Positions 34,311-43,487 of a DNA stretch of 64,000 nt are shown here, in pieces. Both the position numbers and the translations under genes were made by a program. The notes beneath the pieces are model-generated. The model saw only the letters and a list, made by a program, of their open reading frames with translations, had not been told where the DNA came from and ran no database searches. Within the stretch, counting starts at the first letter, position 1, and each line of letters opens with the position of its first letter. Source of the DNA: Bdellovibrio sp. ZAP7. GTDB taxonomy: Bacteria > Bdellovibrionota > Bdellovibrionia > Bdellovibrionales > Bdellovibrionaceae. The stretch covers positions 248,001 to 312,000 of the forward strand of contig NZ_CP030082.1 of assembly GCF_006874645.1 (NCBI RefSeq), in the 5' to 3' direction.

Positions 34311-35587
34311 TGAAATTCCAAACGTCTTCTCTTCGTCAGAACTCCTTTCAAGATATGAATCTGTCTCCGGTGCTTTTCGCGGCACTCGAGAAAATGTCCA
34401 TCAAAAAACCCACCCCAATTCAATCCCAAGCTATTCCAGTGGTGATGAATGGTTCTGACCTGATCGGAATTGCACAGACGGGAAGTGGTAAGACCTTGGC
34501 GTACGCACTGTCAGTATTGACGGGGCTTGCGAATAAACCGAATTCCAGAGCGCTAATCCTGGCTCCCAGCCGTGAGATGGCACAACAAATCTACAAAGTG
34601 TTCTTGGATCTTTGCAAAGAAATGCCAATTTCAGTTTGCCTGGCTATTGGTGGAACCACGGGTTCCAAGCAAGCCAATCAGCTTAAGAAAAATCCTAAAA
34701 TCATTATCGCAACACCGGGCCGCATGAATGATCACTTGCAAACAAATAAACTTCTTTTGAAGGATGTCGAGTATGTGGTGATCGACGAAGCGGATCGCAT
34801 GCTGGATATGGGATTTGCTCCGCAGCTTAAAAATATTCAACTGACATTGCGTGGGAACCGTCAAACTTTGATGTTCTCTGCAAGCTTTGGTCATAACGTG
34901 GACATGATCGCTCAGCTTTTCTTACATCCTAAAGCCGTGATGATTCGCTCTGAACAAGCGGAGGCTCCGGTCGAAAGTTTGAAACAAAAGGTTCTGTTCC
35001 TGGATCGCGCTATGAAAAACGATCGCCTGCTGGATGAGTTGAATGCAACTCGCGGGGGAGTAATTGTATTTACGGGCAGTCAGGAAAGCTGTGAAAATGT
35101 CGGTGAGTATTTGAAGTCTTATGGCTTTGATACGGATTTGATTCACGGGGGACTTTCACAGGGTCAACGTAATCGTGTGGTGCGTGCATTCCGTGAAGGT
35201 GAAATACGTATCATGGTGGCGACAGATCTTTTGGCCCGCGGATTGGATGTGCCTCATGTTGATCACGTCGTAAACTTTGATTTACCATTTCAGGCTGAAG
35301 ATTTCTTACACCGCATCGGGCGCACAGCGCGTGCCGGCCGCAATGGTGAGGCCATCACATTCGTGACGCCTTCGGATCACCGTATGTATAATAAAGTGAA
35401 GGGCTACCTTCAAGGTGCCAAAGAAGAACAATTGGATCCTTCATTTAAGTTTATTGATCGCTCTAAAAAGTTTGCTAAAAAGTCTGATGCGCGACCTGTA
35501 TCTAAAAGGTCAGCTGGTAAAGGCGCACCGCCGCCGAAAAAGGGTTCCGGAAAATCTTCTGTAAATCCTTTCAAAAAGCGTAGATAA
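34310..35587 (+). CDS. DEAD-box RNA helicase (RhlE-like)
   Basis: The 425-residue helicase shows the full motif set: Q motif KPTPIQSQAIP, AQTGSGKT (motif I), PSREMAQQ, TPGRMND, VIDEADRM (DEAD), SAS for motif III, then domain 2 with HGGLSQGQR, ATDLLARGLDVP and HRIGRTARAG. The C-terminus is basic and low-complexity (KKGSGKSSVNPFKKRR), typical of RhlE/CsdA-type RNA binding. It remodels structured RNA. The start codon is embedded in a hairpin, see findings. Confidence 0.95.
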   Translation: MKFQTSSLRQNSFQDMNLSPVLFAALEKMSIKKPTPIQSQAIPVVMNGSDLIGIAQTGSGKTLAYALSVLTGLANKPNSRALILAPSREMAQQIYKVFLDLCKEMPISVCLAIGGTTGSKQANQLKKNPKIIIATPGRMNDHLQTNKLLLKDVEYVVIDEADRMLDMGFAPQLKNIQLTLRGNRQTLMFSASFGHNVDMIAQLFLHPKAVMIRSEQAEAPVESLKQKVLFLDRAMKNDRLLDELNATRGGVIVFTGSQESCENVGEYLKSYGFDTDLIHGGLSQGQRNRVVRAFREGEIRIMVATDLLARGLDVPHVDHVVNFDLPFQAEDFLHRIGRTARAGRNGEAITFVTPSDHRMYNKVKGYLQGAKEEQLDPSFKFIDRSKKFAKKSDARPVSKRSAGKGAPPPKKGSGKSSVNPFKKRR

Positions 35588-35595
35588 TCGCTCTC

Positions 35596-37320
35596 ATGTA
35601 TCTGCTGCGCCCGTACCAACAGGAAGCGGTCCAAGCGACCCTTCAGCACTTTCGCAAAGAAAAATCACCAGCGGTGATTGTGCTGCCGACGGGTGCCGGT
35701 AAAAGTTTGGTTATTGCCGAGCTCGCACGCCTTGCCCGCGGCCGCGTTCTGGTCATGGCTCACGTCAAAGAACTCGTTGAGCAAAATCACGCAAAATATA
35801 TTTCCTTTGGTCTGGAAGCGGGAATTTTCTCTGCCGGATTGGACCGCAAGGATTCTTCCCAGAAAGTTATTTTTGGAAGTATTCAGTCTATTGCTCGTGC
35901 CGAGGAAGATTTCTTTCAGGATTTTTCTTTGGTTGTTATCGACGAATGCCATCGTGTTTCGATGGAGGGCGAGACTCAGTATTTCCAGGTCGTTTCAAAG
36001 CTGCAAAAACTAAATCCTGAAATTTGTGTCCTGGGTTTGACAGCGACACCTTATCGTATGGGACTTGGCTGGATTTATCAGTATCATGTGACGAAAAAGG
36101 TGCAACAAACCACAGAAGATCGCTTTTTTAAAAAATGTATCTATGAGCTCTCAATTGGATACATGATTAAAAATAAATATCTGACACCACCTTTGAAAAT
36201 TGATTCTCCGGTGGCTTGCTATGACTTTTCCAGTTTGAAACTGCATGGAACTAGTTACCTTACCGCTCAGATTGAAGCTTTATTGAAAGATCAAAAGCGG
36301 ATCACCCCATTGATTATTAAAAACATCGTGGATATGTCTATGGACCGACATGGTGTGATGATTTTCACCAGCTCGGTCAATCACGCCGTGGAAATTATGA
36401 AAAGCCTGCCCCCATATGTTTCGGCTTTAGTGGTGGGAGACACGGAAATTCAAGAGCGTGACGAAATTATCGCGGAATTTAAAGAACGCAAACTTAAATA
36501 CCTGGTCAATGTCTCGGTTTTAACGACGGGGTTCGATGCGCCTCACGTGGATGTTATTGCGGTCTTAAGACCCACGGAATCTGTGAGTTTGTATCAGCAG
36601 ATTATTGGGCGTGGGCTGCGACTAAGTCCGGGAAAATCTGATTGTCTGGTATTGGATTATACGGGTCAGAACCATGACCTGTTTGCACCTGAAATTGACG
36701 ACGACAAACCGACTTCAGGTTCCGTGATGGTGGAAGTCCCGTGTCCTGAGTGTGGAACAGTTAATAATTTCTGGGGTATCAAGAATTCCGAAGGCGAAGT
36801 GGAAGAGCACTTTGGCCGTCGCTGCAAGGGGGCCTTTCAAGATCCCATCAGCGGCGAGATCGAGGCCTGTGGATTTCGGTTCCGTTTTAAACGCTGCCCT
36901 GATTGTGGTCATGAAAATGATATCGCGGCTCGAAGCTGCGAAGGTTGTCAGGCTGTTTTAGTTGATAACGATAAAAAGCTTAAAGAGGCGATGGCATTAA
37001 AAGATGCCCACGTGCTTCGCGTAGACTCAGTTACCTACGCGAAAGGATATGATAAAAAGGGCAACGAGCGTTTGGAAGTTAAATACTATGATGTCGATGC
37101 CAAGGCTTTGACCGAATATTTCTATCTGAATTCTGCATCTGACAGTCGTGCGTTTTATTTTAACTTCACCCGTATGCACCAGCGCATGCCGGGCAAAAAG
37201 ATCTTCATCAAGTCCGCGGATGAGGCTATCAAACTTAAAGATCAGTTCCGCTCTCCTATGTTTGTAATAGCCCGAAAACAAAAGAGCTTTTGGGCTATTC
37301 GCGAGAAGATATTCGAGTAA
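35596..37320 (+). CDS. radD: DNA-repair superfamily 2 helicase RadD
   Basis: The 574-residue protein begins LRPYQQEAVQATLQHF and carries motif I LPTGAGKSLVIAELARLARG, VIDECHR (DECH), LGLTATPYRMG, VLTTGFDAPHVD and QQIIGRGLRLSPGK, closely matching E. coli RadD (YejH) including its zinc-ribbon tail (CPECG, then CPDCG and CEGC). RadD aids RecA-mediated strand exchange and double-strand break tolerance. It starts 8 bases after the DEAD-box helicase stop with no clear ribosome site, suggesting coupling. Confidence 0.95.
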   Translation: MYLLRPYQQEAVQATLQHFRKEKSPAVIVLPTGAGKSLVIAELARLARGRVLVMAHVKELVEQNHAKYISFGLEAGIFSAGLDRKDSSQKVIFGSIQSIARAEEDFFQDFSLVVIDECHRVSMEGETQYFQVVSKLQKLNPEICVLGLTATPYRMGLGWIYQYHVTKKVQQTTEDRFFKKCIYELSIGYMIKNKYLTPPLKIDSPVACYDFSSLKLHGTSYLTAQIEALLKDQKRITPLIIKNIVDMSMDRHGVMIFTSSVNHAVEIMKSLPPYVSALVVGDTEIQERDEIIAEFKERKLKYLVNVSVLTTGFDAPHVDVIAVLRPTESVSLYQQIIGRGLRLSPGKSDCLVLDYTGQNHDLFAPEIDDDKPTSGSVMVEVPCPECGTVNNFWGIKNSEGEVEEHFGRRCKGAFQDPISGEIEACGFRFRFKRCPDCGHENDIAARSCEGCQAVLVDNDKKLKEAMALKDAHVLRVDSVTYAKGYDKKGNERLEVKYYDVDAKALTEYFYLNSASDSRAFYFNFTRMHQRMPGKKIFIKSADEAIKLKDQFRSPMFVIARKQKSFWAIREKIFE

Positions 37321-37468
37321 AAAGTACCCATTTGTCCTGTCTAAACTTTTGACGATCAAGGAACTTTGCCAAATGAAGGTGGCATTTTCGGCTGTTCCCT
37401 TGCGCAAACCCCCTTGCCGGAGGTATTTCTCCTCAGTCCTTCAATTTTCTTTCTGAAAGAGGTTTCTT
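37321..37468. other. intergenic region after radD
   Basis: The 148 bases hold no ORF with a ribosome site except the start of the next gene. A pyrimidine-rich block (TTGCCGGAGGTATTTCTCC) lies near 37415, with no terminator stem of note. Confidence 0.3.
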
Positions 37469-37717
37469 ATGAAAATGATGATCGCTGCTCTTATGCTAGT
37501 TTCTACTTCCGCACTCGCTTCTGGAATTAATGATAATAATGTTTTTATTAATAATGCATCTCATTGCGAAGGCAACAATATCGTAAACTCTAAAACGGGT
37601 GCGATTGAAAGAACTTGCTCGAATTCTAATCCTTGTATCGCTTCTCAACACATTAGAGAAACTCCGGGTCGTCAGGTTGTTACAAATGTAGCTATTTGTG
37701 ATGGTGAACAAAAATAA
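37469..37717 (+). CDS. small secreted cysteine-containing protein
   Basis: The 82-residue product has a GAAAGAGG ribosome site, a signal peptide ending ALAS (about residue 18), and a 64-residue mature part with four cysteines (SHCEGNN, RTCSNSN, PCIAS, ICDGEQ), probably two disulfides. It is Asn-rich and lacks a known domain. It lies alone between radD and the 37758 gene. Confidence 0.65.
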   Translation: MKMMIAALMLVSTSALASGINDNNVFINNASHCEGNNIVNSKTGAIERTCSNSNPCIASQHIRETPGRQVVTNVAICDGEQK

Positions 37718-37757
37718 CAACTAGTAAGACGATAGCTAGACTGGTAGCCTTTTTGAG

Positions 37758-38798
37758 ATGACCCAAGCTCAAAAGGCCTTTGGGGACCTCCTAAGAAGAG
37801 GTCCTTCTTTATTTTCTGATCTCCAGTTGCTGAACACTCAGCATTTGGCGGAAATCTATGTACTTGCGGCCTTCACTCAAACGGCCATTCCTTTTATCAC
37901 GGAATCTCATTGGCTCTATCGTAAACAGAATGGCGCGGCTCCGATTCTTCCGATCTTCTTGGAATCTCTATTTGGAAAAGAACTCGCGCGCATAAGTTTT
38001 TTCCGGGCTTACCTGGAAGAAATCGAACTTAAGGGCTTTAAAGAATTAAAAGAACATCTGCATTGCTTGGAAGTTGCGCTGATTGAGTATATTCGAACTC
38101 GGCCCGCCCCTGAGCAGCGCGAGTTTTCCCGTTCTTCTTTGCTTCAGATGTCGGCTTTGTTCGCGGAAGAAGAAAGCTGGCAACCGACGGGGATTTCGCT
38201 CTATAGAACTTTCGACCGTCTGGATGAAGTTTTTGAACTTAATTACGAAGCTGATGCCGGAATGAAAATCGAGACGATTGATGGTGGGGAGCGCCTGTAC
38301 GAGGGTGCGGGTGTCGGTGTGCAATCGGGATACTCCACGGTATTGACGGCGTTAAATCATCTGCAGCTTTGCGACTCTGCGCGATTTGTCGATTTGGGTT
38401 CTGGTTATGGCCGGGTTGGTTTGGTTGTGGGACTGCTTAGACCCGATATCAACTTCGTGGGATATGAATATGTACCCCACCGGGTTCATATTTCTGCAAA
38501 GACGGCTGAACGCTTTCAACTGCATGAACACGTTAAATTCGAAATTCAGGATTTGTCTTTAGCAGAGTTCTCGATTCCTGAGGCAGAGGTTTACTATCTC
38601 TATGATCCTTTTAGTGAAGAGACTTATAAATATGTCTTGGATCAGTTAATTGAAATCAGTCGCAGAAGATCCATCGTGATTGTTACTAAAGGGAATGCAA
38701 GAAAGTGGCTCTTAGATGTCGCGGCTCGAGAGAATTGGTCTCAACCAAAGCAATATGACAGCGGAAACCTGTGCGTATTCCGCACAAGATCCGCTTAA
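37758..38798 (+). CDS. class I SAM-dependent methyltransferase-like protein
   Basis: The 346-residue protein has an N-terminal helical region of about 190 residues and a methyltransferase domain with motif I RFVDLGSGYGRVGLVVG, acidic motif FVGYEYVPHRV and motif IV-like YYLYDPFSEE. The DLGSGYGR form and YDPF are reminiscent of DOT1-like and related protein methyltransferases, but the substrate is unknown. It has no clear partner gene; the convergent pyridoxamine-oxidase-like gene lies 13 bases away. Confidence 0.8.
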   Translation: MTQAQKAFGDLLRRGPSLFSDLQLLNTQHLAEIYVLAAFTQTAIPFITESHWLYRKQNGAAPILPIFLESLFGKELARISFFRAYLEEIELKGFKELKEHLHCLEVALIEYIRTRPAPEQREFSRSSLLQMSALFAEEESWQPTGISLYRTFDRLDEVFELNYEADAGMKIETIDGGERLYEGAGVGVQSGYSTVLTALNHLQLCDSARFVDLGSGYGRVGLVVGLLRPDINFVGYEYVPHRVHISAKTAERFQLHEHVKFEIQDLSLAEFSIPEAEVYYLYDPFSEETYKYVLDQLIEISRRRSIVIVTKGNARKWLLDVAARENWSQPKQYDSGNLCVFRTRSA

Positions 38799-38811
38799 GA
38801 AGTATTAAATT

Positions 38812-39318
38812 TTAGTGTCTTAAGTTCAGCTCGCCGTGGTTGCCCATTTTAATGTGGCGGGAGCCAGTGGTCAGTTTCACAAACTCCAGAATCTTAGCGA
38901 CGGGGTTTGAATGCCCTTCCCAGTACTCCGCCTTTTCAACATCAATTCTTAGAAGCTGTATGTTGGGATCATTAGGTCCCTGCGGAAACCATACTTCGTA
39001 TGCTTTCGACCAAAGTTCGCGAACTTTATCTGGTTGGTTGTCGACCAGCTCTGCCACACCCGTGACAGAAACATACTTGCTGTGTCCCGAGTAAATAACA
39101 TTCACGCGATTTTCATTATGAATGTCAGAGGCCTTTTGCGAAGCTTTGGATATGATAAACCAGAGACTGCCGTCGAAGTCCACTTCCTGAGTCATCAAGG
39201 GCGCGCTATGCAAACTGTTGCCATCGGAAACGGTCACGAGCATTGCTATTTTAATATCTTGGATTAAATCTCCTAGCTTCTTGATTTCTGGAATGGAGTT
39301 TGTTGTGTTATCTTCCAT
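38812..39318 (-). CDS. pyridoxamine 5'-phosphate oxidase-family (general stress) protein
   Basis: The 168-residue protein has the split-barrel flavin-binding pattern: MLVTVSDGNSLHSAPLM, DGSLWFIISKASQKASDI and VNVIYSGHSKYVSVTGVAELV. It fits the stress protein 26 subgroup, which binds FMN/FAD and helps under stress, rather than true PdxH. It ends with an extra 25-residue tail. Confidence 0.88.
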   Translation of the reverse strand: MEDNTTNSIPEIKKLGDLIQDIKIAMLVTVSDGNSLHSAPLMTQEVDFDGSLWFIISKASQKASDIHNENRVNVIYSGHSKYVSVTGVAELVDNQPDKVRELWSKAYEVWFPQGPNDPNIQLLRIDVEKAEYWEGHSNPVAKILEFVKLTTGSRHIKMGNHGELNLRH

Positions 39319-39509
39319 GAGGCCTCCTAGTCTTCATTAAAGATTATCGCGCGAAACTTGTGTCCTCACCAAGGTGACTTTATACACACGAATGTCAGCT
39401 GCCTGTTTCCCAGACAAAGATCGATTGTGATTTTGCACGTAAATCCAAAATATTTTCCCTTCCAAAATGGAGACGCCTAGTCTGAGGTCCTTCACTGAGG
39501 GGAAACAAC

Positions 39510-41108
39510 ATGGAAGTCGTTCGTTTTGTGAACCGAATCGTAGTCGCGTTGCTGCTGTTACCCGCCCTCGCGTGGGCACAACTGCATACGAGTGCTAAGC
39601 CAAGGCCGTCTGAGCCACTTGACTATGAGACGGTCGTTTCAAATATTTCAATCGGAGATATGCGCGCAGCTATCAAAGAAAGCTGGAAGCATGGCCTGAA
39701 TCCAAAACTTTATTGGACGGATAGTCTGGAATCCAAGTATTCCAAAGGTGCAAACGTTCGCGCAGCGGCGAACCAGGCGTATCTACGAATGCTGAATCAC
39801 CTTTATGGTGGAAGTGTTAATCCGCAATTTGTAGGTTATGATGTTAAGTTTGTAAAAAAAGATTTTCTAAGTCCCAAACAGCTTCGCGCGATCGTTCTTG
39901 CCACTGGCAACGATGCAAAAAGCCTGGTTGATGAGGTCGCGCCACAAAATGCTCCCTATCAATCTGTACGTCAGGGATTCGTAAAAATTTATCCAGCATG
40001 TACGGATGGAACCTGGTCGGAAATCGTTCCTGTGAATACGTCACTTAGACTGTATTCAAAAAATCCGGTGATCTCGCAAATCAAAAAGCGTCTGGCTATT
40101 TTAGGCTATAAAATGTCCAATTCCGATGACGTTTTCGACGGCGATCTATTGAATGCTATCACGGATATTCAGTGGAATTTGCGTATCAAGCCTGACGGGG
40201 AAATTTCTCCAAAAGGTAAAGTGTGGCAGTTTTTAAGTGTTCCTTGTCAGGAACGCGTACGCCAGTTGCAAGTCGATATGGAAAAAATGCGCTGGTTTCC
40301 ACAATACTTTGAAGATCGCTATATCTTCGTAAATCTTGCGATGTCGTATTTTATATTAATGGATACGTCGAACCCAGATTATCACCGCGTGATGAGTTTC
40401 AGAACGGTCAATGGTCGTCCGTCGCGCAAATCGCCAACAATGCGGGATTTGATCGTTAAAGTGATTTTGAATCCATATTGGACAGTGCCACCCACGATCT
40501 TTAGTGAAGACAAAGTCAACGACTTGAAAGTCCTAACTAAAGCGCAGATTCGTGAATACTTTGATTCCCATCACTACGAAGTATGGTCAGGCGACTGGAA
40601 ACGTCGTATTGATCCGACATCTATTGATTGGATGGCTTTAAGTGAAGGCCGCGTAAGTTATGATATCAGTATCCGTCAGCTGCCTCACTTGGGGAATGCG
40701 CTGGGTGTTGTGAAATTCGATTTAACCAATGGATTCTTGATTTATCTTCATGACACCAATCAACGGGAACTTTTCGATGTGCCAATGCGCCAGCTCAGCA
40801 GTGGTTGCATGCGCCTGGAAAAGCCATTTGATTTGGCAGAGTACTTACTTGAAGACACGGCTTGGGATCGCAAAACTATCGAATCGATGGTGGCCCGTCC
40901 AGGCGAAGTTTTAAGTAAGTCCACCGAGATTCCGGTTCCAAAAGCTAAGCAAACACCAGTGTACACAGCCTATCTTACTTCGATGATGAGCTCAGATGGA
41001 GTCGTGCGCTTTGTCGACGATATCTATGGTCAGAATACGGCGATCAAGACGTATCTTTCCCCGCTTTTTGTCGGAGAAGAAAGCAGTCAATACTGGGGCT
41101 TAAATTAA
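39510..41108 (+). CDS. YcbB-like L,D-transpeptidase
   Basis: The 532-residue exported enzyme has a signal peptide ending LAWAQ, a peptidoglycan-binding-like helical region (about 185-240) and a YkuD catalytic domain with VYLH...-type layout IYLHDTNQ and SSGCMRLE (catalytic Cys433). It forms 3-3 crosslinks or swaps D-amino acids in peptidoglycan. In Bdellovibrio, L,D-transpeptidases act on prey wall; whether this one does is not shown. It is followed 32 bases later by the 41141 gene, probably co-transcribed. Confidence 0.93.
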   Translation: MEVVRFVNRIVVALLLLPALAWAQLHTSAKPRPSEPLDYETVVSNISIGDMRAAIKESWKHGLNPKLYWTDSLESKYSKGANVRAAANQAYLRMLNHLYGGSVNPQFVGYDVKFVKKDFLSPKQLRAIVLATGNDAKSLVDEVAPQNAPYQSVRQGFVKIYPACTDGTWSEIVPVNTSLRLYSKNPVISQIKKRLAILGYKMSNSDDVFDGDLLNAITDIQWNLRIKPDGEISPKGKVWQFLSVPCQERVRQLQVDMEKMRWFPQYFEDRYIFVNLAMSYFILMDTSNPDYHRVMSFRTVNGRPSRKSPTMRDLIVKVILNPYWTVPPTIFSEDKVNDLKVLTKAQIREYFDSHHYEVWSGDWKRRIDPTSIDWMALSEGRVSYDISIRQLPHLGNALGVVKFDLTNGFLIYLHDTNQRELFDVPMRQLSSGCMRLEKPFDLAEYLLEDTAWDRKTIESMVARPGEVLSKSTEIPVPKAKQTPVYTAYLTSMMSSDGVVRFVDDIYGQNTAIKTYLSPLFVGEESSQYWGLN

Positions 41109-41140
41109 AAATCAAACTGAAGGATGAAAAGGGGTTTCAA

Positions 41141-42499
41141 ATGCATTACGGTAAGATGTTACTTTTAATTCTAGCCAGCGCTCAAATGGCGAGTGCGGCT
41201 CCGACTAACCGTGCGGCGGCGGCACCTGCAAAGCCGGGAGCTTCAGAAAGCGTTTCTGATAAAGCTAAGCCGGATAAGGGCAATGGGCAATTGCCTAAGC
41301 CACCAGCTCCACCAACACAGCCGACTCAACCGCCGACTGAAAATCAGTATTCAGGTGTGGGGAAAGTTGATTCTGTGACCAGACAAACTGGCGGAGATGT
41401 CTATAGACTAGAGCTGGTTAAAGCGATTCCATTGGTTCGTATCGAACTAAAATCAAAACTGGGTCGCTCTAAAATCTATTCCGCTAGTTTAGTAACGGAT
41501 AAAAACGACCGCGTTCCGTTGCGCTTGCTTACTGGAATTAACATTGATGATGGTTCCGGTGCGGTTAGCTCAGAGATCCTGAATGTTCAGACGAATATCG
41601 TAGCAATTGAAATCTTGGCTGAGGCTATGGGCGGGGAATCTTCTGTGGATATCATTGCCTACTCCACGAAGGAAGCTCCTCGGTTGGCATTGGCGAACCG
41701 AGTTCCAGAATTTTCATGCAAACGCAGCCTAGATTCGTTGTTAAAGGATAAATTGGATCCGGTCCAATTGTGGGTGGGACGTGCTGAAAGTGCCACACCA
41801 GGTTCTGTTCAGGAAAAGTTTGCTGGCAACCAATTGAAGGAGCAAGTTCGTGACTTCGTTTCTACAATTAAATCTGGTGGATCATATACGACACTGAACT
41901 ATTTGATCACTTTGATTAACTTCTTTGCTGATCAATACAATAACGTTCGCGTTGGAGGTGTGTCAGAGCCTGCATATCGTGATTTGCTGCAAGCGGGTAA
42001 CGATGTAATGATGATTGCGATTCAAAATGAGCTGCCATGCCGCAAATTCTCAAGCGATACATTGATCAAAATCTCAACTGATTTTGCTAAGAAACTTCAG
42101 TCTATGCCGGCGGACGCTCGTGCTCGCGGATTATATGAGAAGTTGACGACAAGAGTTCGTGACTATGCTCCGGATCAATATCGTAAAGAAATTGGTGCCG
42201 CGAATCTGTCTTTCCGTGATGCTGATAATGAAGGCATCAAGCACTACAAAAACTATATCTCGGCTAAAGACGGTGAGTTTTTGAAAGAAACAAGCAAAAG
42301 CATGAGTGCTTACGCATTCATGGTTGCGGAAAATGCTTTGAAGGTTGAAGTAAAAATGATGGACGTGGAACAACGCTATCAACTGATTGTTGAGTTCCAA
42401 GGAAAATACAACTCAAACGGGGAGTATCCACAAGCTGTTGCTGCCAGATATCTAAATATCCTGGCTGAACAGACCTTTGGCTATCGTCTCTTCCGTTAA
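41141..42499 (+). CDS. secreted protein with proline-rich N-terminus and helical C-terminus
   Basis: The 452-residue protein has a signal peptide ending ASAAP, a Pro/Ala/Thr-rich stretch to about residue 70, a beta-rich domain (about 72-190: YRLELVKAIPLVRIELKSKLG) and a helical remainder with a few cysteines. No enzyme motif is seen. It follows the transpeptidase gene and ends at a strong terminator, so it may work in the same wall-related process. Confidence 0.75.
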   Translation: MHYGKMLLLILASAQMASAAPTNRAAAAPAKPGASESVSDKAKPDKGNGQLPKPPAPPTQPTQPPTENQYSGVGKVDSVTRQTGGDVYRLELVKAIPLVRIELKSKLGRSKIYSASLVTDKNDRVPLRLLTGINIDDGSGAVSSEILNVQTNIVAIEILAEAMGGESSVDIIAYSTKEAPRLALANRVPEFSCKRSLDSLLKDKLDPVQLWVGRAESATPGSVQEKFAGNQLKEQVRDFVSTIKSGGSYTTLNYLITLINFFADQYNNVRVGGVSEPAYRDLLQAGNDVMMIAIQNELPCRKFSSDTLIKISTDFAKKLQSMPADARARGLYEKLTTRVRDYAPDQYRKEIGAANLSFRDADNEGIKHYKNYISAKDGEFLKETSKSMSAYAFMVAENALKVEVKMMDVEQRYQLIVEFQGKYNSNGEYPQAVAARYLNILAEQTFGYRLFR

Positions 42500-42520
42500 G
42501 AGTCTGTCCAGACCACCCCG

Positions 42521-42549
42521 AAGCTGCGGTTGCCAAACGACCGCAGCTT
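42521..42549 (+). terminator. intrinsic terminator of the transpeptidase operon
   Basis: AAGCTGCGGT (42521-42530) pairs perfectly with ACCGCAGCTT (42540-42549) around 9 bases and is followed by a T-rich run. The next start codon is only 16 bases further, at 42565. Confidence 0.93.
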
Positions 42550-42564
42550 TTTTATTTTATAAGT

Positions 42565-43419
42565 ATGTCTCAAACGAAAGTAATTCCTGATCATACGGCT
42601 GTTCGAGTTGCGCTTTGGCGGGCGCTGCACGTTGAACTTGATTCAGCTCCTTCCGTGGTGGCTGATACGGTCGGTCTCAAGTTGATCGCGCCGGAAGATG
42701 GTTGGAAAAATCGTGGTGACATGCATCCGATGGGTACCCGTGGTTATCGTGCCTCGATTGTAGGTCGAGCTCGTTTATTCGAAGATATCGTTGAAGAAAA
42801 AATAAAAAATGGAGTCGATCAATACGTCATCTTAGGTGCGGGAGTGGATACCTTTGCTCAGCGCCGTCCTGATTTAGCAGCAAAGGTGAAAGTTTTTGAA
42901 ATCGATCAGCCTGACACTCAAGCCTGGAAACGAGAACGTCTGGAAGAAACTGGATTCGGCATCGCTGGAAATTTGGTTTTGGTTCCGGTCGACTTTGAGT
43001 CGGGTGAATCGTGGAGAAAAAAACTTTCTCAGCACGGCTTCAATGATCAAAAGCCTGCAGTGGTCGCATCAACGGGTGTCTCTATGTATTTGACCCGTGA
43101 AACCAACAAAGCCACCATGACGGAAATTTCCAAGATGGCCCCGGGAACGACATTTGCGATGACCTTTATGCTTCCGTTAGAAATGTTGCCAGCGGAAGAG
43201 CGCCCTGGTCACGAAAGAGTCTATGCCGCTGCAAAAGCTGCGGGGACGCCGTTTATTAGCTTTTTTAAACCACCGGAGGCCGTTGCCTTGGCTTTGGAAG
43301 CAGGTTTTAAAACTGCGAAACATGTGTCCCGAGAAGAAGTCATTGAAAAGTACTTTAAAGGCCGTGCGGATGGACTTGAGCCATCCCCGGGCGAAGAGTT
43401 TTTAATTGCCACGGTTTAA
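42565..43419 (+). CDS. SAM-dependent O-methyltransferase of the leucine carboxyl methyltransferase type
   Basis: The 284-residue protein fits the bacterial PPM1/TIGR00027 group: DHTAVRVALWRALH at the start, DMHPMGTRGYRASIVGRARLFEDIV, YVILGAGVDTFAQRRP (motif I) and VFEIDQPDTQAWK. These enzymes methylate unknown small molecules. There is no Shine-Dalgarno; the start codon follows the T run of the upstream terminator closely, so promoter and leader must be very short. Confidence 0.93.
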   Translation: MSQTKVIPDHTAVRVALWRALHVELDSAPSVVADTVGLKLIAPEDGWKNRGDMHPMGTRGYRASIVGRARLFEDIVEEKIKNGVDQYVILGAGVDTFAQRRPDLAAKVKVFEIDQPDTQAWKRERLEETGFGIAGNLVLVPVDFESGESWRKKLSQHGFNDQKPAVVASTGVSMYLTRETNKATMTEISKMAPGTTFAMTFMLPLEMLPAEERPGHERVYAAAKAAGTPFISFFKPPEAVALALEAGFKTAKHVSREEVIEKYFKGRADGLEPSPGEEFLIATV

Positions 43420-43430
43420 ACGAGGTCGCG

Positions 43431-43487
43431 ATGGATAAGATGGAAATAGTTTTAAAGAAAATGGGAGAAGCCGATGGCAAACACTAA
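43431..43487 (+). CDS. 18-codon mini-ORF overlapping the DUF1398 gene start
   Basis: ATG 43431, preceded by AACGAGGT, reads 18 codons (MDKMEIVLKKMGEADGKH) and stops at 43485-43487, inside the start of the 43474 gene in another frame. It could be a leader peptide coupling translation. It is short and unsupported beyond the ribosome site. Confidence 0.3.
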   Translation: MDKMEIVLKKMGEADGKH

